NCBI GenBank assembly: GCA_003483565.1 | Contig: DMYZ01000221.1 | Location: forward strand, 1-5,568 | Reading direction: 5' to 3' | DNA length: 5,568 bases | Origin: Prevotella sp. | GTDB taxonomy: Bacteria; Bacteroidota; Bacteroidia; Bacteroidales; Bacteroidaceae | In this document: positions 1 to 4,591 of the stretch, one piece after another | Numbering within the stretch: position 1 is the stretch's first letter | Layout: every line of letters starts with the position of its first letter | Program-made: the position numbers and the translations under genes | The notes under the pieces: generated by a model | Database searches by the model: none | Told to the model about the DNA's origin: nothing | Seen by the model: only the letters and a program-made list of their open reading frames with translations

Positions 1-1
1 T

Positions 2-787
2 TTACAACGGAGTATTAAAAAATTCCTCCTATTGCCTTGTCTTTTCAGTACACCAGCACTCGCTGACTGCGGTGCAGCCTTGCCTTATGGAACGCCTGTG
101 ATTCACGGCGCTACTGGGCTTTGTCATCAGGGCTATTACACGGCCTACGATCCAACATTCAAACTCCCACGCTTTGTCGCATGGAATCTGACAGCAGATC
201 ACGCTCAGGGCTGCAATGGCCGAGCAGGTCAGTTTGCTCGCGATCCCATGGCAGCAGGCCGCGATGTTCCTCCATCAGCTTATGCGGGTTCAGGCTACGA
301 CAAGGGTCACCTAGCTGACGCCAATGACTTCAACTTCGACCCCGCTGAAGAGACTCAAAGTTTCTACATGACGAACATGACCCCACAGGCTCCTGGTCTG
401 AATCGTGGACCGTGGAAGTGGGTCGAGCAAGCAAGTCGCAACTGGGCTGTTGATGAGAACTCCATTGAGATCTACGCAGGTCCAGTGGTCTCGATGACTG
501 ACGATACGATCTCTGAATACAGAGTTGATGTCCCGAAGTTCTTCTGGAAGATCGTTATTGACTCTTCGGGTAAAGACGCCATTGCGTTCTTGATGCCGAA
601 TGAGAAGTTCAGCTCTAAGCTGGTTCCTCAGACGATTGTCAGCATTGCTACCATCGAACAGAAGGTCGGGTTCACTATCCCAGTTCCAGCCGGCGTTGAC
701 AAGAACAAAGTCGGCAACCTTGATGACTGGTATGTGGACAACGGAGACTTCCAGGACGAGAAAGCAAAGTTCTGTAAATTGCGTTGA
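2..787 (+). CDS. Exported DNA/RNA non-specific endonuclease (NUC1 / EndoG-like), 5' end outside window
   Basis: Predicted secreted or periplasmic nuclease of the beta-beta-alpha-metal DNA/RNA non-specific endonuclease family, which cuts DNA and RNA using one Mg2+. Counting from the TTG codon at 32 (251 residues), the active-site motif is Asp90-Lys-Gly-His93 (family DRGH; Lys replaces Arg), followed by the Asn114 region and Asn124 in a NxxPQ...N...W..VE pattern, where the family's metal-binding Asn lies. The frame stays open to the left edge. The codons before 32 read LQRSIKKFLLL, giving a basic n-region and hydrophobic core that lead to the PALA signal-peptidase I site just before DCG. The true start is therefore probably upstream of the window; no good ribosome-binding site serves the TTG. 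The mature part has four cysteines (13, 31, 61, 248), which could form two disulfides. An exported nuclease is unusual among phage genes. The family call is firm; the biological role is not known. Confidence 0.88.
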   Translation, partial: LQRSIKKFLLLPCLFSTPALADCGAALPYGTPVIHGATGLCHQGYYTAYDPTFKLPRFVAWNLTADHAQGCNGRAGQFARDPMAAGRDVPPSAYAGSGYDKGHLADANDFNFDPAEETQSFYMTNMTPQAPGLNRGPWKWVEQASRNWAVDENSIEIYAGPVVSMTDDTISEYRVDVPKFFWKIVIDSSGKDAIAFLMPNEKFSSKLVPQTIVSIATIEQKVGFTIPVPAGVDKNKVGNLDDWYVDNGDFQDEKAKFCKLR

Positions 788-812
788 CAGTAATCTTCAG
801 TTCAGCTATAAA
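784..812 (+). promoter_or_regulatory. Sigma70-type promoter for the non-coding RNA
   Basis: TTGACA at 784-789, a 17-base spacer, then TATAAA at 807-812: a full -35 match and a five-of-six -10 match at ideal spacing. The -35 overlaps the TGA stop of the nuclease gene. Predicted start is near 819, exactly at the first stem-loop of the RNA. Confidence 0.75.
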
Positions 813-818
813 GACACT

Positions 819-1159
819 GAGGAGCAATCCTCGAGAGAACCTAGTTATTGAGTGCTGTAAACGGCTAAAGAATCGTGAGTCTAACCTAAATCAACGTCTT
901 CAAATACGTTAAGCGATCATCTAAATCACGTAAGTCGCTGCGAAGGCCAGTGTGATGCTCTTGTATCACATGAAAAAACTCTAGAAGATTCACGGTAGTC
1001 CGTTGTGGTGTAAGAACCCTCCCGTGCAGGTACAGCAGGTCGCGAGAATAGTGTCGTATTCTTGTTTCGGATAACCGGAATTGAGAGACACGAGTATCCA
1101 GCCGTAGCGAAAGCAGGCGGTGCCGGGTGGGGGAACCGGCCTCAATAGGTTAGATTCAT
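819..1159 (+). ncRNA. Candidate structured non-coding RNA or cis-regulatory leader
   Basis: Positions 788-1203 hold no credible reading frame but many stem-loops, seen by base pairing: 819-832 (5-bp stem, GCAA tetraloop, at the predicted transcript start), 893-910, 912-939, 951-970, 992-1003, 1043-1064 (8 bp) and 1065-1080. A three-way junction is closed by 1080-1085 with 1141-1146 and encloses 1101-1120 (GAAA loop) and 1122-1140. The whole domain is closed by a 14-bp helix with two G-U pairs, 875-888 with 1146-1159. ACGGCT at 861-866 can also pair with 1100-1105. No terminator follows, so it probably reads into the gene at 1204 and the tRNA. I found no match to conserved motifs of RNase P, tmRNA, 6S, group I or group II RNAs. 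Large phage RNAs beside tRNA genes (such as GOLLD) are known, but I cannot assign this one. Boundaries are approximate. Confidence 0.55.
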
Positions 1160-1212
1160 TTCGTAAATACGCTTATACCCAATCAGTTTTTAGGGAGGTT
1201 GAAATGAATCTA
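1151..1212 (+). promoter_or_regulatory. Start-codon-masking inverted repeat before gene 1204
   Basis: TAGATTCATTTC (1151-1162) and GAAATGAATCTA (1201-1212) are perfect 12-bp complements, extended by a G-U pair (1163/1200). The right arm contains the ATG of the next gene. The left arm also forms the 3' strand of the non-coding RNA closing helix, so the two pairings compete. A TAAATA element lies between the arms. Confidence 0.65.
1162..1169 (+). promoter_or_regulatory. Possible T4-type late promoter (CGTAAATA)
   Basis: CGTAAATA matches six of eight bases of the T4 late consensus TATAAATA. A start six bases downstream (near 1175) would give a transcript lacking the left arm of the 1151-1212 repeat and so leave the ATG at 1204 free. 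The call rests on position and recurrence of the motif, not on motif strength. Confidence 0.4.
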
Positions 1213-1533
1213 CATAGAAATCTCGTCGAAAATCAAGATAGTGTCGAGGAGACATTTTTTACCTGGCTGTGGTCTAAGCTGGAAGAGAAGTTGGAGAAGA
1301 ACCCAGAAGCAACACCTTTCGTCACAGGTGATGAAATTCTTGTTGCTGCTAAGTATGAGCTTTTGTCAAGAAAGCTTCAGAAGAAGCTCACAAGTGCATG
1401 GGGCAAATTCATAGACAACGACGTGTTGTATCACGATCGTGATCTACAGGAAAACTTCCATTGGTTTGGGAAGAAAAGACTAAAGAAATGGCGACTTGTG
1501 CCTTTTGACAAAATTGTTCTAAAACAGTATTGA
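1204..1533 (+). CDS. Hypothetical protein, 109 aa
   Basis: I do not recognise this protein. The start at 1204 is chosen because a strong ribosome-binding site (AGGGAGG, 1192-1198) lies just upstream; the frame is open further 5', but that part lies in the structured RNA. The 109-residue product has no signal peptide or membrane helix. Its N-terminal half is acidic and amphipathic (SKLEEKLEKN); the C-terminal half is rich in Lys, Arg and Trp (KKRLKKW near residue 90), compatible with nucleic-acid binding, though no named fold is evident. Its ATG lies in the right arm of a 12-bp inverted repeat (1151-1212), suggesting translational control. It sits between the non-coding RNA and the tRNA, probably in one transcript ending at 1693. 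Its TGA stop is inside the next TTGACA. Confidence 0.75.
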   Translation: MNLHRNLVENQDSVEETFFTWLWSKLEEKLEKNPEATPFVTGDEILVAAKYELLSRKLQKKLTSAWGKFIDNDVLYHDRDLQENFHWFGKKRLKKWRLVPFDKIVLKQY

Positions 1534-1559
1534 CAATATGCGCCTGTAGCTGCTAAATA
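1530..1559 (+). promoter_or_regulatory. Possible promoter for tRNA-Leu
   Basis: TTGACA (1530-1535) overlaps the stop of the preceding gene. An 18-base spacer leads to TAAATA (1554-1559), preceded by TGC as in extended -10 promoters. The -10 is poor for sigma70. The same bases read CTAAATA, the late-promoter-like motif also seen before nrdA. Either reading places the start near 1565, about 12 bases before the tRNA. Confidence 0.4.
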
Positions 1560-1576
1560 AACAGTTACAGTCGTTC

Positions 1577-1657
1577 GCGGGTATGGTGGAATGGTAGACG
1601 CGGGGCACTCAAAATGCCTTGGAGAGATCCGTGGGGGTTCAAGTCCCTCTACCCGCA
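1577..1657 (+). tRNA. tRNA-Leu (anticodon CAA)
   Basis: Class II tRNA with all arms visible: acceptor GCGGGTA (1577-1583) with TACCCGC (1650-1656), discriminator A1657, a leucine-type D arm (GTGG...GGTAGAC), anticodon loop CTCAAAA giving anticodon CAA for UUG codons, a short variable arm (GGA/TCC around GAGA), and T arm GGGGG-TTCAAGT-CCCTC. CCA is not encoded (CAA follows the discriminator), so the tail must be added by the host enzyme. Phage tRNAs commonly supplement codons that are rare in the host. An intrinsic terminator follows within three bases. Confidence 0.95.
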
Positions 1658-1659
1658 CA

Positions 1660-1693
1660 AAAGGCCGAGTAGCAATACTCGGCCTTTCTTTTT
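1660..1693 (+). terminator. Intrinsic terminator after tRNA-Leu
   Basis: Perfect 12-bp stem AAAGGCCGAGTA / TACTCGGCCTTT around a GCAA tetraloop, followed by C and five T. It ends the RNA-gene-tRNA unit. Confidence 0.93.
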
Positions 1694-1733
1694 CCATGTG
1701 AGGTAATATATGATCTGATCGAAGGAGAGATGT

Positions 1734-1943
1734 ATGAAGAAACTCTTTTGTGTAAGCACGATTTTTTCTGTGCTTATGTTCGCCGGACTGCTAGACGTTA
1801 TAGCCTACAGCCTAAGTATTCATCTCAGTATTCGATCGATCCTGTTCAGTATAATGTCCGGGGTTGCTTTTAGTTTTTGCCTCGGACTATATGAGTTTTT
1901 GGAAATGGTGGCTGGTAATGGCCACAACAACGAAGGGGAATGA
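1734..1943 (+). CDS. Small membrane protein, 69 aa, unknown function
   Basis: ATG at 1734 has a strong ribosome-binding site (AAGGAGA, 1722-1728). The product starts MKKLF and has two hydrophobic segments, roughly residues 4-28 and 35-58, separated by a short polar turn (HLSIRS), then a charged tail ending NNEGE. This predicts a two-helix inner-membrane protein; the first segment might instead be an uncleaved signal. The small size and membrane nature recall phage proteins that act on the host membrane, such as holins and superinfection or lysis regulators, but nothing identifies one. The gene stands between two hairpin terminators (1660-1693 and 1933-1956), so it must have its own promoter or rely on read-through; I see no convincing promoter between 1694 and 1733. 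Confidence 0.7.
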   Translation: MKKLFCVSTIFSVLMFAGLLDVIAYSLSIHLSIRSILFSIMSGVAFSFCLGLYEFLEMVAGNGHNNEGE

Positions 1944-1956
1944 AAGTTCCCCTTTT
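1933..1956 (+). terminator. Hairpin terminator overlapping the 1734 gene's stop
   Basis: AAGGGGAA (1933-1940) pairs perfectly with TTCCCCTT (1947-1954) around a six-base loop that contains the TGA stop. The T tract is short (TT, then CCT), so termination may be partial. Confidence 0.6.
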
Positions 1957-1988
1957 CCTACCTCGAAATTGATTAATTAGCTGACTAG

Positions 1989-2008
1989 ATGCACCTTAAA
2001 AAGTGCAT
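1989..2008 (+). repeat. Stem-loop in nrdA leader, upstream of the late-promoter-like element
   Basis: ATGCAC (1989-1994) pairs with GTGCAT (2003-2008) around an A-rich eight-base loop. It is followed by AGTTATTAAAAAATC, which is not a T tract, so this is not a typical terminator on the plus strand. Confidence 0.45.
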
Positions 2009-2028
2009 AGTTATTAAAAAATCTGCCT

Positions 2029-2036
2029 ACTAAATA
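2029..2036 (+). promoter_or_regulatory. Possible late promoter before nrdA (ACTAAATA)
   Basis: ACTAAATA matches six of eight bases of the T4 late consensus and shares CTAAATA with 1553-1559. CTAAATA-type late motifs are known from T4-like cyanophages. A start near 2042 would keep the two leader hairpins but lose the left arm of the 16-bp repeat. Confidence 0.45.
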
Positions 2037-2055
2037 CTGACACTCAGCTGCGATA

Positions 2056-2130
2056 ACCTGTATTAGTAATAAGATACAGGTGCAACATTTAGTACCAGGT
2101 GGACGGATCGACACAACATCTAGTCCACCT
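2056..2130 (+). repeat. Two stem-loops in the nrdA 5' leader
   Basis: First: ACCTGTAT (2056-2063) with ATACAGGT (2074-2081), 8 bp perfect. Second: AGGTGGAC (2097-2104) with GTCCACCT (2123-2130), 8 bp, plus an inner GAT/ATC helix (2106-2108 with 2118-2120). They lie downstream of the presumed late start, so they would be present in both transcript types. Their role is unknown; RNA stability or regulator binding are possibilities. Confidence 0.5.
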
Positions 2131-2161
2131 CAGATTTAATCAATTTCGAGGATTTTAACCA

Positions 2162-2758
2162 ATGTCAAAGACGAAAGCACCTAGCGAGGTAGCAATTATT
2201 GATGACGCAACAGGACTCGTTATAGTTCCTGAGCGTGACAATAACCTCACAGACTTTTCCCGTAAACTCTTGTCTGATTTCTACTTGAAGCCAGGAGAGA
2301 CTCCTCAGAAGGGCTTTGCTCGTGCATCGTTTGCATGGTCCAAGGGTGACAGAGCTCTAGCACAGAGACTCTACGAGGGAGCATCCAGGGGATGGTTCAT
2401 GTTCGCTAGTCCGGTTCTTTCAAATGCGCCAGAAGTCGCAACCCTAAGCCCGTTGACTTTCAAGAAGGTCAAGGGCTTACCCATCTCATGCTTCTCTGGA
2501 GAAACTCTAGTATTCACCGATGAAGGATTCAAAAATATAGAAGATATCAAAGTAGGATATTCTGTTTTATCCGATGATGGTTCTTATAATGAAGTAGAAG
2601 CGATTAGGGAACAGGAATCTAATGATCTCTATGAGATCATTATTGATGGTGAAACCATTACTACTACGGGAAATCATTTATTCATGACTAAAGAGCATGG
2701 ATGGGTTAGAGTTGATGAGCTGGATCCGGATATTCATGAACTAGTGTCGAGGGATTAA
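2162..2758 (+). CDS. nrdA: NrdA fragment 1: N-extein plus split intein IntN1
   Basis: First of three polypeptides of the ribonucleotide reductase large subunit, which makes deoxyribonucleotides. Residues 1-109 are the N-extein, with the FASPVLSNA segment and ending KGLPIS. Residues 110-198 are an 89-residue IntN. Cys110 starts intein block A (CFSGETLVFTDEGFKNI), and block B has the TxxH motif Thr169-Gly-Asn-His172 followed by GWV.VDEL. There is no block F or G, so it cannot splice alone; its partner begins the gene at 3597. The N-extein is about 115 residues shorter than in E. coli NrdA before Cys225, so the ATP-cone allosteric domain is absent. IntN1 is strongly acidic (about 22 Asp/Glu against 6 Lys/Arg). 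The start is supported by GAGGA at 2148-2152. The stop overlaps that of the convergent endonuclease gene. The intein part looks more AT-rich than the extein. Confidence 0.93.
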   Translation: MSKTKAPSEVAIIDDATGLVIVPERDNNLTDFSRKLLSDFYLKPGETPQKGFARASFAWSKGDRALAQRLYEGASRGWFMFASPVLSNAPEVATLSPLTFKKVKGLPISCFSGETLVFTDEGFKNIEDIKVGYSVLSDDGSYNEVEAIREQESNDLYEIIIDGETITTTGNHLFMTKEHGWVRVDELDPDIHELVSRD

Positions 2759-2768
2759 CCTCGACACT
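2743..2768. terminator. Bidirectional hairpin at convergent stop codons
   Basis: AGTGTCGAGG (2743-2752) pairs perfectly with CCTCGACACT (2759-2768), a 10-bp stem. The six-base loop GATTAA holds TTAA (2755-2758), which supplies the stop codons of both the IntN1 gene and the opposing endonuclease gene. There is no T tract on either side, so it may block RNA decay or read-through as much as terminate. Confidence 0.6.
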
Positions 2769-3549
2769 TCTCCCCGTGCCATCTAGTGTAATTTCCTGGA
2801 GAAACTTGTTTTCCGCAATGTTCGCAAGTCTTTTTAGGAACATTCTTTGAAGAATCTGAAATATTTTTTCGGTGCGATTCAGACATTGTAATTCCGTAAT
2901 TTGGGTTATTGTTTCCTCGCATTTTATTTCTAGTTTCTTCGGATACTACTCTTCCGGTCATTATTTTACTTAGGTGGTCTTTTTGTTCTTTTGTTTTAGG
3001 AGGTCTATTCTTAAAGGCAACTCTCATATTTTCCTTAGCTTGTTCTGATCGTTTTATTCCTAGACAGGCTTGTGATTGCTTTTTTCTATTGTTTTCATCT
3101 TTATAGAATTCTGTTTTCCTTTTTGAATGTTCTTCGCAATATTCAGGAGATCTCTTTAAACCAGTAAGACAAGAAGAAATATATTCTGAGAATTTTTCTT
3201 TTAATGTTTCATACTGTCTTGAGGATAACTTTCCGGTGTTCTGATTAGATTCATACATTCGTTTGAAAGCGGCCGTCTGAGATCCACCGAAGGCTTTATA
3301 TAATAGATGATGAGCAATGAAATGCTGTCTTGCTGTTAATGGTATTTTATTCCACGGATGTTCTTTAAAGGAAGAATATTCAGGGAATAGATCTTTAGCT
3401 TTCGGTAAAATATGATGCTGTTCCTGGTATCCAGTGATAGTATATTTGTTGTTATATTTCGAAACCTCTTCTATATATTTGATATATCTTTTCAAATAAT
3501 GAGAATTATGAGGTTTTGATTGTAATATAAGTATTATGCTCTGGCTCAT
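2755..3549 (-). CDS. Free-standing HNH homing endonuclease with NUMOD3-like repeats and zinc finger
   Basis: A 264-residue protein encoded antisense to nrdA between the halves of the first split intein. Residues 18-85 form an HNH (His-Me finger) module: His45-His46-Ile-Leu-Pro, Asn67 and the LTARQHFIAHHLL helix with His76 and His80. Residues 130-236 are basic with NUMOD3-like DNA-contact motifs (SEETRNKMRG, SESHRKNIS). The C-terminus is a likely C2HC zinc finger: Cys242, Cys245, His258, Cys262 in CEHCGK...RWHGEKC. It presumably cuts nrdA alleles lacking the element and so spreads it by repair. The catalytic core resembles that of the second endonuclease (4638-5453), but the DNA-binding tails differ. 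The ATG has only a weak upstream GGGA. A CATAAATA late-promoter-like motif on the same strand lies 32 bases upstream. The coding bias is AT-rich compared with the extein. Confidence 0.88.
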   Translation of the reverse strand: MSQSIILILQSKPHNSHYLKRYIKYIEEVSKYNNKYTITGYQEQHHILPKAKDLFPEYSSFKEHPWNKIPLTARQHFIAHHLLYKAFGGSQTAAFKRMYESNQNTGKLSSRQYETLKEKFSEYISSCLTGLKRSPEYCEEHSKRKTEFYKDENNRKKQSQACLGIKRSEQAKENMRVAFKNRPPKTKEQKDHLSKIMTGRVVSEETRNKMRGNNNPNYGITMSESHRKNISDSSKNVPKKTCEHCGKQVSPGNYTRWHGEKCRG

Positions 3550-3601
3550 TAGAATATTCCCAAACCTATTGTTGCTTTTTTATTTATGAGGTTGATATGA
3601 G
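3545..3601. repeat. Weak two-part inverted repeat between the divergent starts
   Basis: CTCAT (3545-3549) pairs with ATGAG (3597-3601), and AACCT (3563-3567) with AGGTT (3589-3593). The outer arms hold the ATG of the minus-strand endonuclease and the ATG of the plus-strand IntC1 gene. The inner right arm overlaps the plus-strand GAGG site (3588-3591). The helices are only 5 bp each, so chance is possible. Confidence 0.3.
3581..3588 (-). promoter_or_regulatory. Possible late promoter for the antisense endonuclease (CATAAATA)
   Basis: On the minus strand 3588-3581 reads CATAAATA, seven of eight T4 late consensus bases. By eye this is the only minus-strand TAAATA in the window, and it lies just upstream of the only minus-strand gene. 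Predicted start is near 3575, leaving a leader of about 26 bases. Confidence 0.55.
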
Positions 3602-4580
3602 TTTTTCTGTTAAAAAAATATCAGGGACTAAAAAAGTCTATGATATACAAGTCAAAAATAGACATACTTTTACGGTCGGTAAATCTAAGACTGTAGTCCA
3701 TAACTGCTTCCTAACCTATGTTCCTGATTCACTTGATGGACTTATCGACCACTCTAGCGAAACACGCTGGTTATCAGTTCTCGGTGGTGGTGTAGGTGGT
3801 CACTGGTCCGATGTGCGTGCGGTTTCCGATAAAGCACCAGGTCCAATTCCATTCCTCCACACAGTTGATGCAGACATGGAGGCATACAAGCAGGGTAAAG
3901 TACGTCGCGGTTCTTATGCGGCATACATGGACGTAAGCCACCCTGATATTCTTGAGTTCATTAACATCAGAGTTCCAACTGGTGATGCTTCACGTAAGTG
4001 CCACAGTGCAGGTTTTCATCATGGCGTAAACATCACAGACGACTTCATGGAAGCTGTTAGTCGCGATGGCATGTGGGAGCTCAAAGATCCAAACGACAAT
4101 AGTGTTAGAGAAACTGTTGCAGCTCGTAAGCTATGGGAACAGATCCTCGAGATTAGATATAGAACTGGTGAGCCTTACCTTTACTTCATCGACGCAGCCA
4201 AGAGAGCATTCCCAAAGACACAGACAGCATTGGGTCTTACGACTCATGGTTCCAACCTTTGTGTCGTAGGCGATACTATGATTGATATCAAAGTTGATGG
4301 GGATGAGAAAAGAATTCGTATGGATGAATTCGTGGAAAAATATCAGTTTGGTCTATATAGTGATGCTCTGGTCAAGTCTTATGATACCGATAAAGGTGAA
4401 TATACGTGGTCAAGTGTTTCTGCCGCTGCTCAAACAGGTGTAAGTGATGAATTAATTCGTATAGAAACAGAAGACGGTAAGGTATTAGAATGTACCGAAG
4501 ATCACCAGATTTTTACTAAAAATCGAGGATGGGTGAAAGCCGGAGAACTTGTTGAAACTGACGAACTTGTAATCTCATAA
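3597..4580 (+). CDS. nrdA: NrdA fragment 2: IntC1, middle extein, IntN2
   Basis: A 327-residue middle polypeptide with intein parts at both ends. Residues 1-36 are IntC1 (block F VYDIQVKNRHTF, block G ending VVHN with His35-Asn36). Residues 37-221 are NrdA extein from Cys37 (CFLTYVPDSL, equivalent to E. coli Cys225) through GGGVGGHWSDVRA, SHPDILEFINIR and TGEPYLYFIDAA to THGSNL. Residues 222-327 are the 106-residue IntN2: Cys222 block A (CVVGDTMIDIKVDGDEK) and block B Thr300-Glu-Asp-His303 with GWVKAGEL. IntC1 joins IntN1 of fragment 1; IntN2 joins IntC2 of fragment 3. From memory, IntN2 resembles the NrdJ-1/NrdA-2 metagenomic split inteins (EDH..FTKNRGWV). IntC1 is basic (8 Lys/Arg to 1 Asp), IntN2 acidic. 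Start supported by GAGG at 3588-3591. The IntC-extein-IntN order could in principle circularise if the halves cross-reacted. Confidence 0.93.
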   Translation: MSFSVKKISGTKKVYDIQVKNRHTFTVGKSKTVVHNCFLTYVPDSLDGLIDHSSETRWLSVLGGGVGGHWSDVRAVSDKAPGPIPFLHTVDADMEAYKQGKVRRGSYAAYMDVSHPDILEFINIRVPTGDASRKCHSAGFHHGVNITDDFMEAVSRDGMWELKDPNDNSVRETVAARKLWEQILEIRYRTGEPYLYFIDAAKRAFPKTQTALGLTTHGSNLCVVGDTMIDIKVDGDEKRIRMDEFVEKYQFGLYSDALVKSYDTDKGEYTWSSVSAAAQTGVSDELIRIETEDGKVLECTEDHQIFTKNRGWVKAGELVETDELVIS

Positions 4581-4591
4581 ACTTGGTGTGC

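Larger units (their letters stand above)
1961..2151 (+). promoter_or_regulatory. nrdA leader: 16-bp inverted repeat masking the ribosome-binding site
   Basis: CCTCGAAATTGATTAA (1961-1976) is the exact reverse complement of TTAATCAATTTCGAGG (2136-2151). The right arm includes the GAGG of the nrdA ribosome-binding site (GAGGA, 2148-2152). The 159 bases between hold three local hairpins (1989-2008, 2056-2081, 2097-2130) and a CTAAATA element (2030-2036). A transcript entering from upstream could fold into a multibranch structure that hides the site. A transcript starting near 2042 lacks the left arm. Confidence 0.65.
2489..3704 (+). mobile_element. Split-intein / HNH homing element 1 in nrdA
   Basis: Unit running from the Cys1 codon of IntN1 (2489-2491) to the terminal Asn codon of IntC1 (3702-3704). 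It contains IntN1, an antisense HNH endonuclease gene and IntC1. Removing it restores KGLPIS joined to CFLTYVPDSL, a normal NrdA sequence at E. coli Cys225. It resembles the fractured-gene arrangement described from marine metagenomes, with a homing endonuclease between intein halves. Confidence 0.85.

Noticed and set aside
5..20. ATT at 14 as the nuclease start, preceded by GGAG
   Set aside because: The spacing from GGAG is only one base and ATT starts are rare; the frame remains open to the edge, so an upstream start is more likely.
600..851. Open frame in another register at the end of the nuclease gene
   Set aside because: Low-complexity Ser/Arg composition, no ribosome-binding site, and overlap with the NUC1 gene and the promoter.
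819..1159. Assignment of the structured RNA to a group I or group II intron, RNase P or tmRNA
   Set aside because: No group I P7/S-type or group II domain V sequence, no RNase P conserved regions, and no tRNA-like end were found; it also does not interrupt a gene.
1120..1203. Upstream extension of the 1204 gene to 1120
   Set aside because: It has no ribosome-binding site and lies in the structured RNA, whereas AGGGAGG precedes the ATG at 1204 at good spacing.
1431..1697. Minus-strand open frame of 88 codons
   Set aside because: It covers the tRNA-Leu gene and its terminator in reverse and runs into the 1204 gene; it is a by-product of those features.
1989..2008. Hairpin 1989-2008 as a terminator
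   Set aside because: It is followed by an A-rich tract, not a T tract, on the plus strand, so an intrinsic terminator is not supported.
2909..3106. Plus-strand open frame inside the antisense endonuclease
   Set aside because: The opposite strand encodes the NUMOD3-like region with clear motifs; this frame shows no recognisable content.
4260..4580. IntN2 as a remnant of a continuous intein broken by a frameshift
   Set aside because: IntN2 ends at a natural point after block B, and IntC2 begins with its own start codon and ribosome-binding site, as in genuine split inteins; a 0.87 kb gene with its own control lies between.
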